Assembly: GCA_027451785.1 (NCBI GenBank)
Contig: DAIDIS010000235.1
Location: 1 to 6,314, forward strand
Direction of reading: 5' to 3'
Source of the DNA: Acidimicrobiales bacterium
Lineage (GTDB): Bacteria; Actinomycetota; Acidimicrobiia; Acidimicrobiales; JAKAVM01
Length of the DNA stretch: 6,314 nt
The translations under genes and the position numbers were made by a program. Positions 1 through 5,976 of the stretch are shown in pieces; within the stretch, counting starts at the first letter, position 1, and every line of letters begins with the position of its first letter. The notes below the pieces were generated by a model. The model was not told where the DNA came from. It was given only the letters and a program-made list of their open reading frames with translations, and did no database searches.

Positions 1-38
1 CTAATCCGCCGGGAATTGCCCGGGCAGCCAAATAGAAT

Positions 39-42
39 GAGG
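39..42 (+). promoter_or_regulatory. Shine-Dalgarno site of the flippase-like gene
   Basis: GAGG sits 5 nt before the ATG at 48. It is a modest but well-placed ribosome binding site that supports this start. The first 47 bases are too short to show a promoter. Confidence 0.55.
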
Positions 43-47
43 CGACA

Positions 48-947
48 ATGGCCAGCTGGATCAACAAGTCGATCGGGGTTGCGCGTTCCGGCTTCGCCTC
101 CACGCCAAAGGCGGTGAAGAGGGGGACCGCGATACTTGGCGTTGCCATCTCGATCGCCCTACTCGCCCTCTCGGTCAAGTCAGGCATCTCCAAGATCTCC
201 GTCAGTCACCTTCGCCTGGACTGGCTGGCGGCATCGCTCGTTTCCGGGATGGTCTATTTCATAGCTCTTGGTGTTGGGTGGGGAGAGTTGAACTCGTCGC
301 CAGACAAATTCAAATCTTTTGGCGTTTGGTCTGTTACGCAAGCGGTTCACTTCCTGCCCGGAGGTATCTGGACCCCGGCGACGAGGGCAATCTCGGTTGA
401 GGGACGTGCCGCCAAAAAAACTGCAATGGTTGCTACCGAGAGTGTCCTCCAGCTTGCCGCTACAGCCATCGCCGGAGGCGGAATGCTCTCGCTTTCCAAT
501 CTGTGGCTGGGAATCGGCGCAGAAGCCGGAGGGGTCGCGGTTTTCCTAATCGCGCTTGCGCTGAAGGACAAAATCGGCACCGAAGCCCAAGGGACCGTGA
601 GCGCTACGGTTTTCTATCTGGCGGGACGAATCGCATACATGGTCTCGTACATGGCTGCACAGTTATCCTTGGGACCGTCTTCGCACTTCCCGCTGATCGG
701 TTGGTCGGCTTGCTTGTCGTGGTCAGTCGGTCTGATTGCAATCTTCGCTCCCGGTGGGATTGGAGTCAGAGAGGCGATCTACGTCTCTGTACTCGGATCA
801 ACCATTTCCGAAACTTCGGCTCAAGCAGGAGCGCTCGTCGGAAGAGTAGTGCTCACCGTTGCCGAGTTAGCCGTTCTAGGCGCCTACGGCTTAGCAGCAG
901 GGAGGCAAAAAGCAAAGCAAGCACTAACACAACGCCAAAAGCCGTGA
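48..947 (+). CDS. Flippase-like integral membrane protein (LPG_synthase_TM / UPF0104 family)
   Basis: This is a 299-residue, multi-pass inner-membrane protein with roughly seven or eight hydrophobic segments (about residues 26-43, 57-78, 128-148, 160-172, 184-205, 217-236, 262-284). Two family-type motifs are visible: FLPGGIW at 102-108, at the 'PG-G' position before a conserved Arg (TRAISVEGR), and FAPGGIGVREA at 233-243, the hallmark second motif of the LPG_synthase_TM/UPF0104 family. The family includes the membrane part of MprF and many 'flippase-like' proteins beside glycosyltransferases. There is no C-terminal soluble aminoacyl-transferase domain, so it is not a full MprF. A role in moving or handling a lipid-linked substrate is inference. 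The ATG at 48 is chosen because GAGG (39-42) lies 5 nt upstream. The tail is basic (GRQKAKQALTQRQKP) and overlaps the end of the convergent YfhO gene. Family assignment is fairly sure; substrate is unknown. Confidence 0.82.
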   Translation: MASWINKSIGVARSGFASTPKAVKRGTAILGVAISIALLALSVKSGISKISVSHLRLDWLAASLVSGMVYFIALGVGWGELNSSPDKFKSFGVWSVTQAVHFLPGGIWTPATRAISVEGRAAKKTAMVATESVLQLAATAIAGGGMLSLSNLWLGIGAEAGGVAVFLIALALKDKIGTEAQGTVSATVFYLAGRIAYMVSYMAAQLSLGPSSHFPLIGWSACLSWSVGLIAIFAPGGIGVREAIYVSVLGSTISETSAQAGALVGRVVLTVAELAVLGAYGLAAGRQKAKQALTQRQKP

Positions 948-3816
948 GCTCTCGGGCTTTTACATAGTAGGAGGGCCCCATTGAGAATCTGACCGTCGAC
1001 TTACCGGCAGGAACTTGGGCAGTCTGAAGGAACCCCGCCCGTATGACTGGACCATCGGAAACGATATCGGGATATTGAGTGGCGGGATTGTACACAGAAA
1101 TTGAAGCGCTCCAGCCAGGGTCGTAATTCATGGAAAACACGAGCCTGGCAGGAACTGGCGAGTAGACCTTGACGGCGTCCTCCGCCCAATCGACCTCCAG
1201 CGACATCTTCGCAGAAGAGTAAGGTACTGGGCGCGACGCCAGGAGGCCGGCTTCCGTCAACGGTGTATTCAAGGGCACCACCCATACGGCTGGCCTGACA
1301 TCCAGGTTCTCAAAAGCAATGTAGTCGCCTAAATGTCCTGCGTACTGCCAATGTCCCGGCAAGACACTTCCCTGCAGGCTTCCTTTCAATTCAAAAAGTG
1401 CCCCCGAGACGGTCATGTACTCGATGTTCCTAACGCTCAATTGCCCGGTCCCCGTGTACTTGAGGGCAATCCCGGAGGCGTCTTGAGCGTCCTGAAAGTA
1501 AAAGGTCTCGCTCCCAAGCGATGAATTAACGCCATTGGAGCTCCCGCTTGCAATGTCGGTTTGAGTGGACTGCGCGCCTTGTGCGGAAAGTGACTTCTGT
1601 TCTACTCCTGGCTGCGCGTTTTCTCCCACTCCTGACTGTGCGCGTTGCGGCAAAGACCAAGCCGTTTGCCCGCCTACCCTTACCACTCCAGGCTCCAGGC
1701 CGGAAGCAGATTCGCCGTGAGCTTTTGAGTAGGTAACTCTAATGGACGAAATGTACTGGTCGTCACCGGTCAACCACGAACGAGTTTCACCGGGACGAAA
1801 GGTGCCCTGAGCGATTGTTACTCCCGGCACGTAGCTCGGTGGCGAAAGCGGTGGATACACCAGATCCGATGGCGCGCTGTACCCCCGGCTTGCCGATGAC
1901 GCAGTACTACCTGTCTCAGGCGCCAGTCTAGGTCCGCTTATTTGTGTGCTGAACGCGTCTTGGGTGGTCAACAAAAGCTTTAGCCCAAATAGGTCCATAG
2001 TCCCGTTTGCGAGAGAGGCTGGGTTGACGGTCAGCTGTTGATGAGTCCCGGTGGACTTTTCATAGGACGAAGATATGAGCGACCCATATCCCTGTACGCT
2101 CGGGAGTCGAGCCAGCACATTCAAGTCCGGCTGGGCGAGCTCATTCAACTCGTCGATGTGGTGGCGGTAAGGGTCGTAGATCGCATACCTCGGCGAGACA
2201 TGGCCGCGGCCCCCCAAGTAGGTGGAAATCGTATGCATCTGGGCGGTCGATGCGTCAATGACCTTGTTCGAAGGCGACTGGACCCACCACTGGTTTGCCG
2301 CATAGAACCCCAAATCCAATACCAGTACGGCTGAAAGCCAGATGATGATCTGTGGTCGCCTGAGCCTAGGGAGCAAATATATAAGTACCGCTACGCCCGT
2401 CGAGAAGACCAAAGCGACCAAAGCTACGGCCCTTAATGCCGTAACCCGGGTGTCGGCCACCGCAACGGGAACATGCGCGAGGCTGGAAATAACCCAACCT
2501 CCTCCAGCAAGAACCGAGATTGATATCAGTGCTATTACCGCTGACGGAAGGTATGGCAGCATTCGCACCCACCGCAACGCAGTGGTCCTTGAGTCCCCCC
2601 TCGCTTCGCGCCCTTTCCACCCGATAAGGGACTGCACCCAATAAGCGAGGATCACCGAGGCAGCGAGATCCAACCAAGCCAGGTTTCGGGACGGGAGCCT
2701 CAAGCTCCCGTAGGCCGGGACTCGGTAGAGAAGGTGGTCTATCGGGGTGTTTTCGCCAAGTGCGAGGATGATGCCCAATGCACCAATGACGTACCAAATG
2801 CCCCAGCCCTTTGAGGCTCGCTGACCTTGACGCAGTACGCCCTTGAGCGGCAATGACACGATTGCCACCATTGCCAGGATTCCTGGATACCCGCTGATCT
2901 CGGTTAGTGAGTACTCACCGATGTAGGACGGAATGCCAAAGCGTCCAAATCCTCCGAGTAAATATGGAATGAAGAGGTTGGGGATCTCGGACGGCTCTAT
3001 TGACCCTGATACGAAGAAATGGTAATTGGTGGCGGATCTTTGACTGGTTGAAATTACGGCAAGCCCCGGCAACCACTGGATTGACCCGATAAGGACCCCC
3101 ACCGCCCCGGCAATTACCGTCCAGACCACCAACGCGAAAGACCTTGTTACCCAGAGCCTGTAAACAAAGTAAACACCGATCAGCCCAGTTCCTTCGATTA
3201 ACCCCTCTGGGCTACCAGTCAGGACGATGAGTGCAAGACAGATGCCAAGGACGGCACTCCACATGGGGCGGCTTCCCTTAGGGCACTCGCCCAGCCTCAA
3301 AATCGCCAAGAGAGCCACGGGTACCAGTCCCCAAGCCTGGACCAACTCCAAATGTACAAGCTGGCTGCCCATGAAACCGGCTAGGCACCAGGTCGCTGAG
3401 CCGAAGAGTGCAGAGATCGGGGCCAGCTTGAGTGCCCGCAAGAATGCGTACATGCCGAGGCCGGCGACCATGAAAACCATCGCCTCGCCGAGAGACCAGG
3501 CGAACTTGGCAGGAAGGATTACGAATAGCAGGGTCGAGGGAAATGCGGCGCCTGCGTTGAAGCCCCCAAGGAGCGGAGTCCCGGACCAAATATAGGGATC
3601 CCACAAAGGTCCGTGAAAGTGAGCAATATCTTGGGCCGCCAACTTCCTGAGAGGGAAGTTCTGGTTCAAGTCGTCCCCGGCCATCAATGGGTGGCCAAAG
3701 GCGAGTGGCACCAGGAATACAATCAACGGAAGGACCAAAAAGCCCACCGCAGCCCAGCGGTCGAAGCGTCCTATGCCGATTCGCGCGCCATGGAGCGGCT
3801 CGTTCTGCTCCATCAA
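853..3816 (-). CDS. YfhO-family membrane protein, probable GT-C glycosyltransferase
   Basis: This is a 987-residue polytopic protein and the last gene of the operon. About 13-15 hydrophobic segments lie in residues 22-506, then a large extracytoplasmic region (about 507-957) and one final helix (958-975) with a basic tail. YfhO-type signs are the first-loop acidic GDD (47-49), LWDPYIWSGTPL (71-82), IQWLPG (246-251), RVPAYGSLRLPSR (365-377), VQGYGSL (574-580), FGLKLLLT (610-617), YDPGWSA (898-904) and VPAGKSTVRF (935-944). In Firmicutes, YfhO proteins transfer sugar from a polyprenyl-phosphate carrier to cell-wall polymers, working with a GT2 partner; the gene upstream is such a GT2. D48/D49 are the best catalytic candidates by analogy with GT-C enzymes. 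The protein is longer than typical YfhO (about 860 residues), partly through a Ser/Gln/Gly-rich stretch at 724-768. The start is TTG 3816 (AGGAG 10 nt upstream) or the adjacent ATG 3813. Acceptor and sugar are unknown. Confidence 0.85.
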   Translation of the reverse strand: MMEQNEPLHGARIGIGRFDRWAAVGFLVLPLIVFLVPLAFGHPLMAGDDLNQNFPLRKLAAQDIAHFHGPLWDPYIWSGTPLLGGFNAGAAFPSTLLFVILPAKFAWSLGEAMVFMVAGLGMYAFLRALKLAPISALFGSATWCLAGFMGSQLVHLELVQAWGLVPVALLAILRLGECPKGSRPMWSAVLGICLALIVLTGSPEGLIEGTGLIGVYFVYRLWVTRSFALVVWTVIAGAVGVLIGSIQWLPGLAVISTSQRSATNYHFFVSGSIEPSEIPNLFIPYLLGGFGRFGIPSYIGEYSLTEISGYPGILAMVAIVSLPLKGVLRQGQRASKGWGIWYVIGALGIILALGENTPIDHLLYRVPAYGSLRLPSRNLAWLDLAASVILAYWVQSLIGWKGREARGDSRTTALRWVRMLPYLPSAVIALISISVLAGGGWVISSLAHVPVAVADTRVTALRAVALVALVFSTGVAVLIYLLPRLRRPQIIIWLSAVLVLDLGFYAANQWWVQSPSNKVIDASTAQMHTISTYLGGRGHVSPRYAIYDPYRHHIDELNELAQPDLNVLARLPSVQGYGSLISSSYEKSTGTHQQLTVNPASLANGTMDLFGLKLLLTTQDAFSTQISGPRLAPETGSTASSASRGYSAPSDLVYPPLSPPSYVPGVTIAQGTFRPGETRSWLTGDDQYISSIRVTYSKAHGESASGLEPGVVRVGGQTAWSLPQRAQSGVGENAQPGVEQKSLSAQGAQSTQTDIASGSSNGVNSSLGSETFYFQDAQDASGIALKYTGTGQLSVRNIEYMTVSGALFELKGSLQGSVLPGHWQYAGHLGDYIAFENLDVRPAVWVVPLNTPLTEAGLLASRPVPYSSAKMSLEVDWAEDAVKVYSPVPARLVFSMNYDPGWSASISVYNPATQYPDIVSDGPVIRAGFLQTAQVPAGKSTVRFSMGPSYYVKARELTAFGVVLVLALLFASLLLSRRRLERLTRQR
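937..961. terminator. Weak bidirectional hairpin at the convergent gene ends
   Basis: AAAAGCC (937-943) pairs with GGCTTTT (955-961), a 7-bp stem with an 11-nt loop that itself contains GAGCTC. Read from the plus strand, the stem ends in TTTT right after the flippase-gene stop codon (945-947), the position expected for its terminator. The U-run is short and part of the stem, and the element lies inside the C-terminal coding region of the minus-strand YfhO gene, so it would have to be weak or strand-selective. Confidence 0.35.
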
Positions 3817-3826
3817 TTGGCAATCG

Positions 3827-3831
3827 CTCCT
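3827..3831 (-). promoter_or_regulatory. Shine-Dalgarno site of the YfhO-family gene
   Basis: On the minus strand AGGAG lies 10 nt before TTG 3816 and 13 nt before ATG 3813. The spacing is long for both and favours the TTG, while codon preference favours the ATG. The two starts differ by one residue only. Confidence 0.5.
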
Positions 3832-3875
3832 GTCACTTCAGATATCGACAGTAGACGAAAGCAGCGCGCGAAAAC

Positions 3876-4733
3876 CTAGCGCTCCCTCCACCAAGTCTTC
3901 AAAATCACTCGAAGGTACTGCAGGCCGTAGAAAAGGTTAGGCGCCTTCTTCGATTTCCCCGACGAACGTTTACGCATGCCCACAGGGCACTCAACAACCT
4001 TAAACCCTCTCATGGCAGTTCCAATAAGGAACTCAGAGGACTGATATTGGTCTTCAGACAGGACTATTTGTTGCGGCAGTTCGGCACGCATCGCCCTGAA
4101 TCCGTTAGAGGAGTCCGTGATCTTCTGACCGATCAACAACGAGATCAACGCACCGAAGAAATAGACACCGGCAGTCCTGAACCTATCGTCCTTCTCGGCA
4201 GTTCCCAATCGCCTCGAACCCTGAGCCAGATCGGCCTCCCCCGACACAACACGAGCCAGAAGCGTCTCCATGTCGGACGGGTAATACTGCCCATCGGCAT
4301 CTACGGTCACGATGAATTTGGAACCGTGGTCAAGTGCAACGCCGTAGCCCAGGCGAAATGCAGCACCCTGACCCCGGTTCGCAGGTGCTTCACACACGAA
4401 TGCGCCGGCGGACCTCGCCACATCAGCGGTCAAGTCCTTGCAGCCGTCGGTTACAACCAACACGGAAACTTTGCGGCCAAGAGCTGATCCGGGAATTCCT
4501 TCGATTACCGCCCGGATATTTTCCTCTTCTTGGTAGGCGGGAATCACGACGGTTATGTCGCCAAAGGACGGCTCGCCGTACCTGTTTGCGAATTCGGACC
4601 TCGCCAAATCGTCAACCAGAGAGTCCCTTTCAGCCTTGGGCAGGGACTCCAACGTGTCGGGTCGAAGATCGATAATGGCGGACGTCACCGGCACTTGGTT
4701 CACTCTGCTTGCTAACCCAGTATCACTTGGCAA
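3876..4733 (-). CDS. GT2-family glycosyltransferase, polyprenyl-phosphate sugar synthase type (DPM1-like)
   Basis: This is a 285-residue, apparently soluble GT-A fold enzyme. Residues 1-59 form a poorly conserved-looking N-terminal extension. The catalytic domain then runs VVIPAYQEEENI (62-73), TDGCKD (95-100, in place of the usual DDGSxD), NRGQGAAFRLGY (119-130), the metal-binding DADGQ (145-149), GSRR (172-175), DSSNGFRAMR (207-216), DQYQSSE (228-234) and a basic MRKRSSGKSKK (253-263). The C-terminus lacks the two or more membrane helices of CsbB/GtrB proteins. Its amphipathic, Trp-rich end (NLFYGLQYLRVILKTWW) probably sits on the membrane. Family members move a sugar from a nucleotide donor to a polyprenyl or dolichyl phosphate. 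The upstream sulfoquinovose synthase and downstream YfhO suggest it loads a sugar for export; the sugar identity is inferred. The TTG start is chosen for the strong GGAGG 6 nt upstream, and it overlaps the preceding gene by 11 nt, which suggests translational coupling. Confidence 0.88.
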   Translation of the reverse strand: MPSDTGLASRVNQVPVTSAIIDLRPDTLESLPKAERDSLVDDLARSEFANRYGEPSFGDITVVIPAYQEEENIRAVIEGIPGSALGRKVSVLVVTDGCKDLTADVARSAGAFVCEAPANRGQGAAFRLGYGVALDHGSKFIVTVDADGQYYPSDMETLLARVVSGEADLAQGSRRLGTAEKDDRFRTAGVYFFGALISLLIGQKITDSSNGFRAMRAELPQQIVLSEDQYQSSEFLIGTAMRGFKVVECPVGMRKRSSGKSKKAPNLFYGLQYLRVILKTWWRER

Positions 4734-5901
4734 CTTTCTCCTCCCTTACAGGGCTGGAGGTCTTCCTCCACTGGACGGATGGCCTCATTACGTCCAGGTC
4801 GACACGGTCCTTGTGTTGCTCCACCACCCCGAAGAGCGAAGAAATCAGAGTGTCTGACAACAAATGGGGCTGCAGTCCGAGATCCAACAGCTTCGTGTGA
4901 ACTGCGTTGTAATAATGACTCAAAGCTTCGGTTCTCGGGTTATCAAGCATCTCCACAGTCACATGCCCCGGGAACGTCTCGGAAACGAGGTTCGCAAGCT
5001 GCGAGATCGAGAACGACTCGGTGAACTGATTGAAGACTCTGTACTCACCGGGCTGCGCTGGGTTCTTTATTGCAAGGTGTATGCACTGGAGCGTGTCCCG
5101 GATATCGAGCATCCCTCGGGTCTGGTCACCTGTTCCATAGACGGTGATCGGATGACCGATGGTGGCCTGGACAATAAACCGGTTGAGGACCGTCCCGAAG
5201 ACAGCGTCATAGTCAAGGCGAGTTGCCAAGTCCGAATGCATGGCGGTCTCTTCCGTCTCTTGACCGTAGACGACCCCCTGGTTCAAGTCAGTTGAACGCA
5301 GGTTCCATGCCTTTGTCGCGAACATGATGTTATGCGAGTCGTGCACTTTTGAAAGGTGGTAGAAGGACCCCGGCTGCTTCGGAAATGGGAGGACATCTGT
5401 GCGGCCCTTGTGGGTAATCTCGATGAAGCCCTCTTCGATGTCGATGTTCGGGGTCCCGTACTCACCCATGGTCCCTAGCTTCACCAGATGGATCTCGGGG
5501 TCGATCTCGGCAATCGCATAAAGGAGATTAAGCGTGCCAACTACGTTGTTCACCTGCGTATAGACGGCGTGTGAACGATCAATCATTGAGTACGGAGCCG
5601 CTCGCTGCTCGGCAAAGTGGACGACCGCCTCCGGGGTGAACTTACGGACCATCTCGTACGTGAACTCAGGATCGGTGAGATCCCCAGCCATAATCTCAAT
5701 GGTGCGGCCGCTGATTTCCCTCCACTTGTCTACCCGCTGCTTGAGGCTTCGGATCGGAACAAGGCTCTCTGCGCCAAGCTCGAAGTCGTACTGGCGCCTT
5801 GCAAAATTGTCGACAACTAAAATGTCGTGCCCTTGCGCAGAGAGGTGAAGTGCAGTTGGCCAGCCCAAATATCCGTCGCCGCCGAGAACCGCTATCTTCA
5901 A
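4723..5901 (-). CDS. sqdB: UDP-sulfoquinovose synthase (SQD1/SqdB/Agl3 family)
   Basis: This is a 392-residue cytoplasmic extended SDR enzyme that makes UDP-6-sulfoquinovose from UDP-glucose and sulfite with bound NAD. Visible signatures are the Rossmann motif GGDGYLGW (7-14), AEQRAAPYSM (97-106), the catalytic TMGEYG (144-149, with Thr144, Met145 and Glu147), the YHLSK pair (Tyr181, Lys185), TDLNQGVVYG (204-213), YDAVFGTVLNRF (231-242), GHPITVYG (249-256), QTRGMLDIRDT (260-270), VFNQFTE (289-295) and HTKLLDLGLQPHLLSD (335-350). These match plant and cyanobacterial SQD1 motifs as I remember them, with the triad offset by one residue. One small variant is GDQTRG where SQD1 usually has GGQTRG. 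An upstream in-frame ATG at 5940 would add 13 residues, but the TTG at 5901 starts directly at the Rossmann strand (MKIAVLGG) and has a perfect AGGAGG 6 nt upstream. It is the first gene of the operon. The product may feed SQDG, a glycan or another sulfonated glycoconjugate. Confidence 0.93.
   Translation of the reverse strand: MKIAVLGGDGYLGWPTALHLSAQGHDILVVDNFARRQYDFELGAESLVPIRSLKQRVDKWREISGRTIEIMAGDLTDPEFTYEMVRKFTPEAVVHFAEQRAAPYSMIDRSHAVYTQVNNVVGTLNLLYAIAEIDPEIHLVKLGTMGEYGTPNIDIEEGFIEITHKGRTDVLPFPKQPGSFYHLSKVHDSHNIMFATKAWNLRSTDLNQGVVYGQETEETAMHSDLATRLDYDAVFGTVLNRFIVQATIGHPITVYGTGDQTRGMLDIRDTLQCIHLAIKNPAQPGEYRVFNQFTESFSISQLANLVSETFPGHVTVEMLDNPRTEALSHYYNAVHTKLLDLGLQPHLLSDTLISSLFGVVEQHKDRVDLDVMRPSVQWRKTSSPVREEKVAK
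4740..4744 (-). promoter_or_regulatory. Shine-Dalgarno site deciding the TTG start of the GT2 gene
   Basis: Minus-strand AGGGAGGAG (core GGAGG) lies inside the last codons of the sulfoquinovose synthase gene, 6 nt before TTG 4733. No in-frame ATG is as well placed, so this site fixes the start and supports coupled translation. Confidence 0.75.
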
Positions 5902-5976
5902 TTTGTTCCTCCTGAAAGTTAACTGCCTTGTTGACCCCATCTGAACACATGAACCTGGGATGATCCTGGGAAACGT
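5902..5976. promoter_or_regulatory. Divergent intergenic region between sqdB and the MFS gene
   Basis: This 75-bp stretch must hold the promoters for both divergent transcripts unless they start further inside the genes. I see no convincing -35/-10 pair: TTGACC (5931-5936, plus) lacks a good -10 at normal spacing. It does contain an 8-bp palindrome AGTTAACT (5917-5924), a direct repeat CCTGGGA (5954-5960 and 5965-5971) with an 11-bp period, and one copy of GAAAGTTAA (5914-5922) that recurs at 5984-5992 just inside the MFS gene. These are possible operator elements. Confidence 0.45.
5908..5913 (-). promoter_or_regulatory. Shine-Dalgarno site deciding the TTG start of sqdB
   Basis: Minus-strand AGGAGG lies 6 nt before TTG 5901. 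The alternative upstream ATG at 5940 would put this site inside the coding region, so the shorter TTG-initiated protein is preferred. Confidence 0.85.

Noticed and set aside
3..35. Possible C-terminal end of an upstream plus-strand gene (NPPGIARAAK then TAG at 33-35)
   Set aside because: Ten codons are too few to tell it from chance, though a stop 12 nt before the next start would fit an operon.
503..967. Open frame of 154 codons on the plus strand
   Set aside because: It overlaps the flippase-like gene in another frame, is rich in Arg and Ser with no recognisable motif, and has no good ribosome site. It is a shadow of the real gene.
3278..3823. Open frame of 181 codons on the minus strand near the start of YfhO
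   Set aside because: It lies in an alternative frame over the YfhO N-terminal half, with Arg/Pro/Gly-rich composition and no family motifs, while the YfhO frame has many. Its TTG start shares the same ribosome site by chance.
3863..3883. Hairpin AGCGC...GCGCT around the GT2 stop codon
   Set aside because: Only 5 bp with an 11-nt loop and no U-run. It is too weak for a terminator, and it would separate YfhO from its likely operon partners.
4047..4487. Open frame of 146 codons on the plus strand, antisense to the GT2 gene
   Set aside because: No recognisable domain or ribosome site, and the GT2 motifs on the other strand fully explain the region.
5931..5936. TTGACC as a plus-strand -35 box for the MFS gene
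   Set aside because: At 16-18 bp downstream the sequence is GC-rich (CCTGGG) with nothing like a -10 box.
5949..5963. Four-codon reading frame (MNLG) before the MFS gene
   Set aside because: No ribosome site and no leader-peptide features; such tiny frames are common by chance.
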